Shown piece by piece: positions 1 to 7,692 of a stretch of DNA of 21,142 bases (its first letter is position 1; every line of letters starts with the position of its first letter). The DNA is from Candidatus Wallbacteria bacterium (lineage in GTDB: Bacteria; Muiribacteriota; UBA6191; JACPRK01), in the NCBI GenBank assembly GCA_016199905.1, contig JACQFU010000048.1:1-21142 (forward strand), given 5' to 3'. The position numbers were made by a program, and so were the translations under genes. The notes under the pieces were generated by a model that saw only the letters and a program-made list of their open reading frames with translations, was not told where the DNA came from and searched no databases.

Positions 1-983
1 AAGGGGCCCACGAGGAACGTGTTGCGGACCCCCGTCAGGATGAGATGGGCCGAGGCCATGACGAAGATGGAGTCGGCCAACCCGACCGGCCGGCGCGAAA
101 ACAGGCCCGCCGCCACGAGCGCCAGCAGTACCAGCTCCAGGACCACCTGCCGCTGGAAGTCCGGCGAGGACCACTCCTCGATCTGGCGCATGAAAGGCGA
201 CGGCGAAGCGTACTGGAGGGGATAGAGCAGCGTCTGGACGCCGTAAGGATTGGCGAGCGTCGCGACCGTGCAGAGCGCGAACATCAGCGCCGAGCGTTTC
301 AGACGCACCAGGCGCCGTTGCGCTGCGGTTTGTTCTTCTTCGTCGGCGGCCCCGAAACGCGCGTGGCGCAGGTGCCAGAGATCCTCGGCCATGAACGGGC
401 CAAAGGCCAGCAGCCCCAGTACGAACCCGCCGTGCAGGTTTGCCCACAGCGCAGCCAGCGCGGCCATTCCCCAGGGCAGCGGAGTTCCCCGGTATCTTTG
501 CCGATTGAGCCAGTAGACGTAGAGGTTGAGGAAGAGGATCGTGAACAGGTGAGGCCTCTCGAGCGACACGTTGTTCGACGCGACGATGGCCGCCAGCAGG
601 GCCAGCGCCGCCGGGGCCCCGCGCCCGTGACCGCGCACGGAGAAGGTGGCCAGCAGCACCCCCATCGAAGCCGTCATCATCAGGGCCTTCATCACCACCA
701 GACCGTTGATGCCGGCCGCCAGCCAGGTGCCGTAGCCCAGCAGCGCAGCGAGCCATTCGTGATACACCCACTCCTTGCCCAAGACCGTGTGACTGAAGAC
801 GTCGGCCGACAGCACGCGACCGGTGCGCCACATCTCGCGCCCCGACGCCAGGTGCAACCAGACGTCGAAGTCGACCACCGGCGACAGGCAGGCCAGAAAG
901 AACAGCGCCAACAGCAGCTCCCGCAACCCGGGCAGGGGCGACACGCGGACGGACGGCTTCGGGCTGGCGGAGGGCTCCGGCAT
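1..983 (-). CDS. GT-C-like polytopic membrane protein, 3' end cut by window edge
   Basis: The reading frame is open from the ATG at 983 to the window edge, giving 327 codons without a stop. The N terminus has a hydrophobic segment (about residues 22-37) followed by an acidic, aromatic loop: D38-F-D40, then VWLHLASG. Later come SHTV, HEWLA, ERPHLFT, WANLHGG, NPYG and WSSPDF, with several hydrophobic segments between. The same landmarks occur in the same order in the gene just upstream (986-2434), so the two are tandem paralogs. A membrane protein with an acidic motif in its first outer loop recalls GT-C glycosyltransferases that use lipid-linked sugars; that fold is inferred and the substrate is unknown. 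The ATG lies 2 bp beyond the stop of the upstream gene and has no clear Shine-Dalgarno, so translation is probably coupled. The C-terminal domain seen in the paralog lies outside the window. Confidence 0.82.
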   Translation of the reverse strand, partial: MPEPSASPKPSVRVSPLPGLRELLLALFFLACLSPVVDFDVWLHLASGREMWRTGRVLSADVFSHTVLGKEWVYHEWLAALLGYGTWLAAGINGLVVMKALMMTASMGVLLATFSVRGHGRGAPAALALLAAIVASNNVSLERPHLFTILFLNLYVYWLNRQRYRGTPLPWGMAALAALWANLHGGFVLGLLAFGPFMAEDLWHLRHARFGAADEEEQTAAQRRLVRLKRSALMFALCTVATLANPYGVQTLLYPLQYASPSPFMRQIEEWSSPDFQRQVVLELVLLALVAAGLFSRRPVGLADSIFVMASAHLILTGVRNTFLVGP

Positions 984-985
984 GG

Positions 986-2434
986 TCAGCGGCAGGCTCG
1001 GTTCACACTCAACGGATTCTTTCGCTCCCAGAGGACTGCGCATGGGTCGCTGAAAGCCAACCGCCACTCTCCGGTCGCGGCCAGCACGGTGGCCAACGGA
1101 TGGCCGGGCTCGAATACGCAGAGGTCGATCTTGCGCCGGTCCAGCACCAGCTTCCAGCCCATCGCCAGCTTGAAGACGGCCAGGTACTCGGCGAAGACGT
1201 CCTGATCGAAGTAGAGGTCCGTGCGGCTGTCGATGAAGACCCGATACTGCGGATAGAGCTTCCAGACGAAGTAGCCGCCGAAGACGAACTCGTTCAACAT
1301 CCGGCCAGGGTGAGGATGTGCGCGCAGGTACTCGACGGCGCCGTCAGGATAGTAGCCGGGCGAGATTCGCTGAGGCTGGACGAACACGGCGTGCAGCGAA
1401 ACGGCGCCCACGAACACCGCAAGCAGTGCTGCGCCTCCGCCGGGCTTCCCGGCCCGCGCGAACGCCCGCGTGAGCCGCCAGCCGGCCGAGAGCCTGGCCA
1501 GGCGATCGACGGCGGCGGGCAGCACGAAGAGCGCCACGAACACGATGTTGCGCTTCGACTGCAGGAACAGATGCAGCCCCGCCAGCAGCGGCAACGCCTC
1601 GGAGGCCCGGGCCCCTGCGCGCGAGGAGAGCATCAACGCCAGCAACCCGAGCGCGAGCGCCTCCATCTGCCGAAACTCGCGGAAGTCGGGCGAGGTCCAC
1701 TCCGTAATCTCCGAGGCCAGCGTCCCGTGCCCGGCGTATTTCAACGGATACGTCAGCAGCTGGGTCCCTCGCGGGTTCCCTATCGTCGCCGCCAGACACA
1801 GGACGCCGACGGCCGCCAGCCGCCTGAGCCGTGCGAGCGCCGCCGCCTCTCCCGCCGCCCACTCTGCGGCCTGCGCAACCGCGAAGAGCCCCAGCGTGGC
1901 CAGCCCCGCCACCACGCCGCCGTGCAGATTGGCCCAGAGCACGAACAGTCCGGGCAGCCACCCGAGCCTGTCCCGCCCACCCCTGAGCCAATCGTCGACG
2001 GCCGCCACCTCCAGCGCAAGGAACAGGTTCGTGAACATGTGGGGCCGCTCGAGCAGGTGGTACTGCAGGCAGACCGTCGCCGCGACCGCGCCCGCCAGGT
2101 AACCCGTGCCCCGTTCGGGGTCCGCGGCCCGGTAGACGCGGCAGAGCACCATCAAAGTCAAAAGACCCATCAGAGATTTCCACACCAACAGGCCGTTCTC
2201 TCCGCCCGCGCACCAGACCCCGTAGAGGAAGACCTCCGCCAGCCACTCGTGCGCGAACCATGGCTTCCCGTCGACGGTGTGGGACCAGTGGTCGGCGCGG
2301 GGGACCGACGCCGTCGCGACGATCTCCTTGCCCGCAGCCAGGTGCCACCAGATGTCGTAGTCGCGGACGGTGGCGATTCCCGCCCAGAACGACAGGGCCA
2401 GGATCAGCAACGCCGGCGTGGGAAGGTGGCGCAT
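986..2434 (-). CDS. GT-C-like polytopic membrane protein (482 aa)
   Basis: The 482-residue protein has roughly ten hydrophobic segments. After the first, an outer-loop motif D25-Y-D27 is followed by IWWHLAAG, then SHTVDG, HEWLAE, ERPHMFTN, WANLHGG, NPRG and TSPDF. A final non-membrane region of about 110 residues contains GGYFVW, VFIDSRTDLY and a Trp-rich end. This layout is common in uncharacterised bacterial membrane proteins resembling GT-C glycosyltransferases (donor dolichyl- or undecaprenyl-phosphate sugar). Glycosyl transfer is inferred, and no substrate can be named. It is the first gene of a pair with its paralog at 1-983. Upstream on the coding strand is one copy of the composite heptad element, ending in TACGCT 16 nt before the ATG. 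No strong Shine-Dalgarno is seen. Confidence 0.85.
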   Translation of the reverse strand: MRHLPTPALLILALSFWAGIATVRDYDIWWHLAAGKEIVATASVPRADHWSHTVDGKPWFAHEWLAEVFLYGVWCAGGENGLLVWKSLMGLLTLMVLCRVYRAADPERGTGYLAGAVAATVCLQYHLLERPHMFTNLFLALEVAAVDDWLRGGRDRLGWLPGLFVLWANLHGGVVAGLATLGLFAVAQAAEWAAGEAAALARLRRLAAVGVLCLAATIGNPRGTQLLTYPLKYAGHGTLASEITEWTSPDFREFRQMEALALGLLALMLSSRAGARASEALPLLAGLHLFLQSKRNIVFVALFVLPAAVDRLARLSAGWRLTRAFARAGKPGGGAALLAVFVGAVSLHAVFVQPQRISPGYYPDGAVEYLRAHPHPGRMLNEFVFGGYFVWKLYPQYRVFIDSRTDLYFDQDVFAEYLAVFKLAMGWKLVLDRRKIDLCVFEPGHPLATVLAATGEWRLAFSDPCAVLWERKNPLSVNRACR

Positions 2435-2552
2435 TTGGGAGAGGGGCTTCAGCGTAGGGCGAGAGACGAGAGATGGCTGGCGAGGGAGAGTCGGGAGTGC
2501 GGAGGCGCGAGAAGGCGATGAGACGGTTCGAGATTTGAAACTTGAAACCGAG
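2435..2552 (-). repeat. Composite heptad element, copy 1 (upstream of the 2434 start)
   Basis: Read toward the gene at 2434, it begins with CTCGGTTTCAAG (2552 downward). Next come 7-nt-phased units of the TTTCAAA / TCTCGAA type, then a pyrimidine-rich tract with units such as CTCTCGT and CTCTCGC, then TACGCT at 2456-2451, and the ATG 16 nt on. Positions 2527-2552 match 7503-7528 at 24 of 26 bases. Gene, sequence and order of parts agree with the two other copies, so I treat it as one element. A promoter role is inferred from its position. The remaining bases to the stop of the upstream sensor gene (2553-2590) hold nothing I recognise. Confidence 0.65.
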
Positions 2553-2590
2553 GGTCCGCAGATACTGGACTGCCCCTCGACACCGTTGGC

Positions 2591-3760
2591 CTATGTATCC
2601 CCCTCGTCTTCGCTCTTGAAGCCGAAAACGTCTTTCATCACGCGCTCGCGGCGAAGCGTCTTGGCCATTGCGTTGATCGCGCGTCCGAGGATGCCGATCT
2701 CGTCGCCGTACTGCCACTGGAGCTCCTCGGGGAACTGGCCCCGCTCGAGGTCCTCCACGTGGCGCCGCAGCATCGCGAGCGGCCGGGCGATCCGCGAGGC
2801 GAACCAGGCCCCCAGAAAGGCCGCGGCGATCCAGCACAGGGCGGTGAGCATGGTGATGCGGGTCTTCAGCTCATCCACGCGGCGGAACGCGTAGGACTCG
2901 GGAATGCCGATGAGCAGGCGGAAGCCGAGGCGCTGAATGGGAGCGACGCAGACCAGCTCGGAGGCGCCGGTGACCGTCGTGGTGCCGCGGACGGTGAGGA
3001 CGTTGGAATCGTCGCCTGCGGGCTCGACGCCCGGCACCCCCGTGGTCAACTCCGCCGGCAACCGGGTGACGCCCTCGATGGCGATCCGGTAGGAGCTGCC
3101 CCGGAGGTTGTTCGGATCGGGGTCGATGCTGACGATGGTGCCCTCGGCGTCGACCAGCGCGGCGTACCCGGCGCGAGCGCCGGCGCGGGAGAAGGTCCTC
3201 CAGTCGGAGAAGTCGACCAGGGCGGAGAGGAACCCGCCGACGTTTCCGACCGGTGTCAGCAGCAGCGCCTTCTGACCCTTCTTGGCCTCGCGGAAGCGGC
3301 CGACGACGACCGTGGCTCCGGTGCGCGTCATCTCGGCGACCGGCTCCTTGAGGCCCGGAATGTCGGCGTGGCGTTTGCCGAACGATCGCGGGTCCTCCGG
3401 CGAGGTAGCGGCGCAGACGCCCTCCGGCGAGAAGTACCAGACATCCGAAAAGACCTTTCCACTCCATAGACGGCAGTCGTCGAGGACCATCCGGGCTTGT
3501 TCCGGCGGAAGGCCCGAAAGGCCCGGCGAGGCGGCGAGGCTCTCGAGGACCTTGCAGGCGCGCTCGATCTTGCCTTCCAGGGAGCTGCCCAGATAGCGAG
3601 AGAAGAACCGGCTGCGCTCCAGCACTTCCTCGCGAGCGGAGGACTCCAGGGCCCCGAGCGAGATTGCGGCCAAGAGCGCGCTCATCAGCGTCGTGAGCGC
3701 CAGGAAGGCCAGGATGACCTTGTGCTTCATCTTCAGGTTATGGGCAAGCTCCATCGTCAT
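2591..3760 (-). CDS. dCache-HAMP membrane sensor without output domain (389 aa)
   Basis: Residues 14-37 form a first membrane segment, 38-300 a periplasmic sensor region, 302-322 a second membrane segment, and about 323-372 a HAMP domain (ARPLAMLRRHVEDLERG, then DEIGILGRAINAMAKTL). The outer region, with motifs such as DVWYFSPEG, LVDAEGTIVSIDPD and IGIPESYAF, fits a double-Cache small-molecule sensor. Only 17 residues follow the HAMP domain (RERVMKDVFGFKSEDEGDT starts just before its end). There is no methyl-accepting, kinase, GGDEF, cyclase or phosphatase domain. The junction resembles the linker that precedes class III cyclase domains, so an output domain may have been lost. The ATG is 4 bp beyond the stop of the transporter-HEAT gene, so the two are probably co-translated. 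In-frame ATGs two and ten codons later are possible starts. Confidence 0.85.
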   Translation of the reverse strand: MTMELAHNLKMKHKVILAFLALTTLMSALLAAISLGALESSAREEVLERSRFFSRYLGSSLEGKIERACKVLESLAASPGLSGLPPEQARMVLDDCRLWSGKVFSDVWYFSPEGVCAATSPEDPRSFGKRHADIPGLKEPVAEMTRTGATVVVGRFREAKKGQKALLLTPVGNVGGFLSALVDFSDWRTFSRAGARAGYAALVDAEGTIVSIDPDPNNLRGSSYRIAIEGVTRLPAELTTGVPGVEPAGDDSNVLTVRGTTTVTGASELVCVAPIQRLGFRLLIGIPESYAFRRVDELKTRITMLTALCWIAAAFLGAWFASRIARPLAMLRRHVEDLERGQFPEELQWQYGDEIGILGRAINAMAKTLRRERVMKDVFGFKSEDEGDT

Positions 3761-3764
3761 GGTT

Positions 3765-6700
3765 TCACGCGGCGTCCGGCCGCCCTTCCTCCCGGCGCGG
3801 GGCCTTGCGCTGGATGTTCTCGGCCAGGGCCAGAGCGCGGGCGCCGATGCGCCCGGGCGCCTCCCGCTCCAGAAGCTCGGTCACGTAGCGGTCCGAGAGG
3901 TCGAGCAGCGCGTCGCCGGCCGCCTCGCGAACGCGCGGGTCCTCGTCGCGCACCAATCCGAAGACGGCGTCGAGCGAGGGCTGCCGCGCCGGATCGGCGA
4001 AGTGACGCGAGGCCAGCTCGCCCCAGGTGCGCACTTCCGTTTCCAGCACGGGCAGAAGCGGCCTCGCAAGCTCGCCGGGGACGAGGTTCTCCAGGGCCTC
4101 CAGCGCCCGGGCGCGCGAGACCTGATCGGAGTCGCCCAGTCCCTGGGCTATCGAGCGGAAGCTCTTCTGCGGGTCGAAGACGTCGAAGGTGGCCACGAGC
4201 GCCATCGCCGCTTCCCTGGCGCGGGCGGCGACCGCCTCGGCCAGCTCCATCAGCGACGGCAGGTGGACCGGGGCCACGCGCGTCAGGAGCGAGGCACACC
4301 AGACGTAGCGATAGACGCGCTCGATCTCGGCGAGCCAAAAACGATGGAAAGCCTCCGGCGGCTCTTTCCAGTCCACTCGGGCCAGCAAGGCCGCGGCCCG
4401 GCAGCGCATCTCCTCCGACGGCAGCTCCAGCATCGCGAGCGCTTCAGGCCGATCCAGCTTCTCCCCCAGGACCTGCATCACCTCGAGGACCTGAAGCCGC
4501 ACGCGCGGGTCCTTGTCCGCAAGCCCCGAGACCAGGCTGCCGCGGCCCTCCTTGAGAGCGCGGCGCAGGTAGGTGCGCGTCCGCTCGCCGCCGGCCGAGT
4601 AGGCGGCCAGCAGGTCCACGAGGCTGCGGTCGGCGGCCGCACCCAGCTTGTCGAGGATCTCGTCCCACTGGGCCCCGATGCGCTCCAGCACGGCCGCAGC
4701 CCGGGTCCTGAGCGTCTCGTCGGGGCTGGTGAGCAGCGCCGAGACCGGACCGGCGAACTGCGCGTCGCCGGTCTTCCCGATGCAGTGAAGCGCCGACTTG
4801 ACCCTCTCCTCGGAGAGCATCGCAACCAGCGCCGCCGCCCCTCGCGGGTCGCCCAGCTTCCAGAGCCCGTAGGCCGCGTTGGCTGAGACCCGGCCCGAGG
4901 AGTGCGCGAGCAGCGCGGCGGCCGCGTCGAGGAACTTGGCGACGAAGTCGCGTCCCGGACTCGGTTCATCTGCCGAGGCGCTTGGACGCTGCCCCGACAG
5001 GGCGGCCAGCTCGGCGTCGCCCGACAGGAGCCGGGAAGCCAGGCCGGTGAGCGCCTCGAGCGTGTTGGCCTTTTCGCGATCGGTCGGCGCCTCCAGCGCG
5101 CGCAACAACTGCGGAAACAGCCGCCTGGCCCGCGGACCGCCCACCCGCCGCTGGGCCGTCGCGCGCACCCGCTCGTCCAGGTCGAACTGCATCACCTCGC
5201 GCAGCCGCGTGTCCACCCGGGGGTCGGAGAATCGCGTGAGCGACCGCAGCGCGCTGACGCGGACCTCCGCCTCGGGGTCCTTCGACAATTCCAGCAGCGC
5301 GTCGAGCGCCCGCTCCGATTTGGTCATTCCCAGCATCTCGATGGCCAGTATGCGCACGGCGTGCGACCCGGTCAGGGCCGCCCGGACGAACGGCTCGGGG
5401 TTCTCCCGCCCCGTGCGCTTCAGCGCCGCCAGCCAGACCGGCCGAGCTTCCGGTGCGGCCCGCTCGAAGCTCACGAGCAGCGGATCGGCCAGCCCCTCTC
5501 CGCCCGTGCGAGCCAGGCCCAGCACCACGTTCTTCAGGACGCGCGGGTCCTCTTGCCGCTCCAGCATCGCCACCAGCAGCCGGCTGGCCATCCGGTTGCC
5601 GATGCGGCCCAGGACGAAGGCCCCACCCGAGCGCGCGGCGGCGTCCTTGCTGGCCAGCATCCGCCGCAACGCCGTCAGCGCCGAACGCACCTGCTCGTCG
5701 TCCCCGATGCGCCAAAGCGCCAGGACGGCGTTGGCCCGCACGCGCACCTCGCGGTCCTCCAGCGCAACCAGCACCTGCGGGGCGTGGCGCCGGTCCGAGA
5801 AGCTGCCGAGGATTTCGATCAGGTCGGCCCGAATACGGGGCACCCGGTCGTGCAGGAAGCCGAGCAGACCGTCGACCACGTGCGACCCCTGGAAACGGCC
5901 GAAGGCGCGCAAGAGCTGCGAGCGCACGCGATCGTCCTGTTCGCGGTCCAGCCGCGCGACCAGCTCGGGCAGCACCGTCTCGTCGCCCAGCGCGGCCAAT
6001 CCGCGGACGGCCTCGATCCGGACGTCGGGCGACGAGTCCTCCAGGCCCTGCAGCAGGTAGGGGAGCGCGGCCCGGGTGCCGAGACGGGCCAGGGCCGCCA
6101 GCGACCCCTTTCGCACCTGCGCGGCTCCGGGCGCCCCTGCCAGCTGCGCCAGGCCCTCCTGGACGTGCGACTGGCCCCCCCGAAAGTGGTACACCAGCAG
6201 CGCCAGGTAGGCGCGCCGCAATCCCAGCGAGACGATCAAGAAGAGCACGGCTGCGATCAGGATGACGAGATTGATGGCGGCCGGCCCCAGCCGCACGACG
6301 CACCAGAGCAGGGCCGAGGCGCTGACCGTGCCGATGGAGTAGGCGATGCCGTCGCAGACCAGCATCGCCGCGTCCCGTCCCCGCTCGTCGACGGCGTTGA
6401 AGAGCACCTGGTAGAGACTGCCGTGGAGCGTGCGTTGCAGGAAGCGGCCCACGAGCTTGGCGGCCACGCCGGCATGGAAGCCGAAGACGGCGGCCAGGGC
6501 GGCGCCATAGCCGATGGAGGCCAGCGGCGTCACCAGCAGGGAGAGTCCGACGCCCAGCGCCGAGATAACGCGGTGCGTCAAGAACATCTGGGAAAGGAAC
6601 GCCCCCATGTTCGTGACCGAGCGAAACATCCCGAAGAAGCCGATGAGCGCCGACTCCTCGGGGAAACGCGCGTCGCAGACGCGATTGAACTGGTAGTCCA

Positions 6701-7400
6701 CCAGCGTCAGGATCGCAATCTGGGAGAGCACCAGCAGGGCCAGGTTCCGCAAATAGGGGCTCGTGGCGGCCTCTCGCATCTGACCCAGGATCGCCGTCGC
6801 CGACGGCTTGGCGGCCGGGACGGACTCCTGGGGCCCGGCGGTCCGGGCCTCGCGGGCGCCCAGGAAGAAGACGGCCAGGTACAGGAACGTGAAGGCCGCC
6901 GTGACGCGCTGGTACTGAGCGGGGCCCCAGGCCGCCGGGAAGACTTGCAGGAGCAGGCCTGCCAGGATGCTGCCCGCAAGTCCGGCTCCCGTCAGGAGTG
7001 GAAAGACCCGTTTGGCCTCTCGAGTCGTGAATCGACGGTTGATCACCAGCCAGAGCTGGATGCGCACGATCATCACGAAGATGGCGACGATCGTGAAATA
7101 GAGATAGAACGCCGCGCGCACGTTCCGCTCCAGCGGAGCGGAGACCGCCAGCACCGCCCCACCGAAGCCGACGAGCGTGCCGAGCGCCAGCCGGCGGTTG
7201 TCCCAGCGGGAGCGGACCACCGCGTAGAGAAGGCTCGAGCATGCCGAGATCACCGCGGACAGCAGATAGAGTCCCGGCAGGAACTGACTGCCCACGCGTT
7301 TGAGGAAGAGCCCCTCCGCCGTGCTCATGGCCAACAGCACCACCGCCTCCTGCAGGAAGGTGAGCAGCATGAACGGCAGAGTGCGGGCTGTGAGCGGCAT
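3765..7400 (-). CDS. ADP/ATP-translocase-like MFS transporter fused to HEAT repeats (1211 aa)
   Basis: Residues 1 to about 410 form a bundle of about 12 hydrophobic segments. Features such as VINRRFTTREAKRVFPLLTG and the following glycine-rich helix resemble the Npt/TLC nucleotide transporter branch of the major facilitator superfamily. From about residue 418 to 1190 the protein is a long array of HEAT or PBS-lyase-type helical repeats, each about 31-37 residues. Typical units contain SSPDVRIEAVRGLAALGDE, DREVRVRANAVLALWRIGD and EDPRVREAAGDALLDLS. HEAT arrays are protein-binding scaffolds; here they would face the cytoplasm. Whether the membrane part still transports nucleotides is unknown. 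The gene heads a two-gene unit with the dCache-HAMP sensor. Upstream is copy 2 of the composite heptad element, with TACGCT 11 nt before the ATG. No Shine-Dalgarno is clear. Confidence 0.88.
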   Translation of the reverse strand: MPLTARTLPFMLLTFLQEAVVLLAMSTAEGLFLKRVGSQFLPGLYLLSAVISACSSLLYAVVRSRWDNRRLALGTLVGFGGAVLAVSAPLERNVRAAFYLYFTIVAIFVMIVRIQLWLVINRRFTTREAKRVFPLLTGAGLAGSILAGLLLQVFPAAWGPAQYQRVTAAFTFLYLAVFFLGAREARTAGPQESVPAAKPSATAILGQMREAATSPYLRNLALLVLSQIAILTLVDYQFNRVCDARFPEESALIGFFGMFRSVTNMGAFLSQMFLTHRVISALGVGLSLLVTPLASIGYGAALAAVFGFHAGVAAKLVGRFLQRTLHGSLYQVLFNAVDERGRDAAMLVCDGIAYSIGTVSASALLWCVVRLGPAAINLVILIAAVLFLIVSLGLRRAYLALLVYHFRGGQSHVQEGLAQLAGAPGAAQVRKGSLAALARLGTRAALPYLLQGLEDSSPDVRIEAVRGLAALGDETVLPELVARLDREQDDRVRSQLLRAFGRFQGSHVVDGLLGFLHDRVPRIRADLIEILGSFSDRRHAPQVLVALEDREVRVRANAVLALWRIGDDEQVRSALTALRRMLASKDAAARSGGAFVLGRIGNRMASRLLVAMLERQEDPRVLKNVVLGLARTGGEGLADPLLVSFERAAPEARPVWLAALKRTGRENPEPFVRAALTGSHAVRILAIEMLGMTKSERALDALLELSKDPEAEVRVSALRSLTRFSDPRVDTRLREVMQFDLDERVRATAQRRVGGPRARRLFPQLLRALEAPTDREKANTLEALTGLASRLLSGDAELAALSGQRPSASADEPSPGRDFVAKFLDAAAALLAHSSGRVSANAAYGLWKLGDPRGAAALVAMLSEERVKSALHCIGKTGDAQFAGPVSALLTSPDETLRTRAAAVLERIGAQWDEILDKLGAAADRSLVDLLAAYSAGGERTRTYLRRALKEGRGSLVSGLADKDPRVRLQVLEVMQVLGEKLDRPEALAMLELPSEEMRCRAAALLARVDWKEPPEAFHRFWLAEIERVYRYVWCASLLTRVAPVHLPSLMELAEAVAARAREAAMALVATFDVFDPQKSFRSIAQGLGDSDQVSRARALEALENLVPGELARPLLPVLETEVRTWGELASRHFADPARQPSLDAVFGLVRDEDPRVREAAGDALLDLSDRYVTELLEREAPGRIGARALALAENIQRKAPRREEGRPDAA

Positions 7401-7528
7401 CGTGCGGGAACAGCGTATCGCGCGGGAGTGGGGAGTAGCGAGCAGCGAGTGGGGGAGGAGGTGGAGGAGACGGGCGGGGGCGTCTGGATTCGAGAGTCCA
7501 GATTCGAGATTTGAGATTTGAAACCGAG
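7401..7528 (-). repeat. Composite heptad element, copy 2 (upstream of the 7400 start)
   Basis: Read toward 7400, it opens with CTCGGTTTCAAAT (7528 downward), then 7-nt units TCTCAAA and TCTCGAA. A C-rich spacer follows, then pyrimidine-rich heptads that include CTCGCTACTCCCCACT (7442-7427). TACGCT lies at 7417-7412, 11 nt before the ATG. The CTCGCTACTC block matches 7636-7651 of copy 3 at 15 of 16 bases. The border bases CCGAG (7524-7528) form a perfect dyad with CTCGG of copy 3 (7532-7536). Confidence 0.7.
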
Positions 7529-7531
7529 CGA

Positions 7532-7692
7532 CTCGGTGTCAAATTGCCTGTCTCAAATCGTGTTCTCGATCTCCGAAGCTGTCGCCCGTGCGTCCGCTCC
7601 TCGCATCGCCGGCTCCCCCCTTCCTTTCCTTCTGTCTCGCTACTCGCCACTGTCCTCTGCTACCATCCCCACTGCGCGGGAGGAGGACGGCT
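7532..7692 (+). repeat. Composite heptad element, copy 3 (upstream of the 7693 start)
   Basis: It opens with CTCGGTGTCAAAT, followed by TCTCAAATC and TTCTCGATCTC. A pyrimidine-rich stretch then contains CTCGCTACTCGCCACT (7636-7651), with TGCTACCAT ending at 7666. TACCAT (7661-7666) fits a -10 element, which puts the transcript start near 7673. A strong Shine-Dalgarno (AGGAGG, 7681-7686) precedes the GTG. The order of parts equals that of copies 1 and 2, but the copy is longer and more diverged in its middle. Confidence 0.62.

Noticed and set aside
1344..2837. 497-codon open frame on the minus strand
   Set aside because: It crosses the end of the sensor gene, the repeat element and the GT-C-like gene in another frame; low-complexity Arg-rich product.
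4902..7514. 870-codon open frame on the plus strand
   Set aside because: It lies opposite the transporter-HEAT gene; its product is rich in Arg, Gln and His with no domain, as expected from antisense frames of high-GC DNA.
4966..7650. 894-codon open frame on the minus strand
   Set aside because: Out-of-frame shadow of the same transporter-HEAT gene, with an Arg/Gly/Ala-rich product and no motifs.
7588..7692. Upstream ATG start for the 691-residue protein
   Set aside because: The stretch is the pyrimidine-rich repeat tract; the GTG at 7693 has a strong Shine-Dalgarno.
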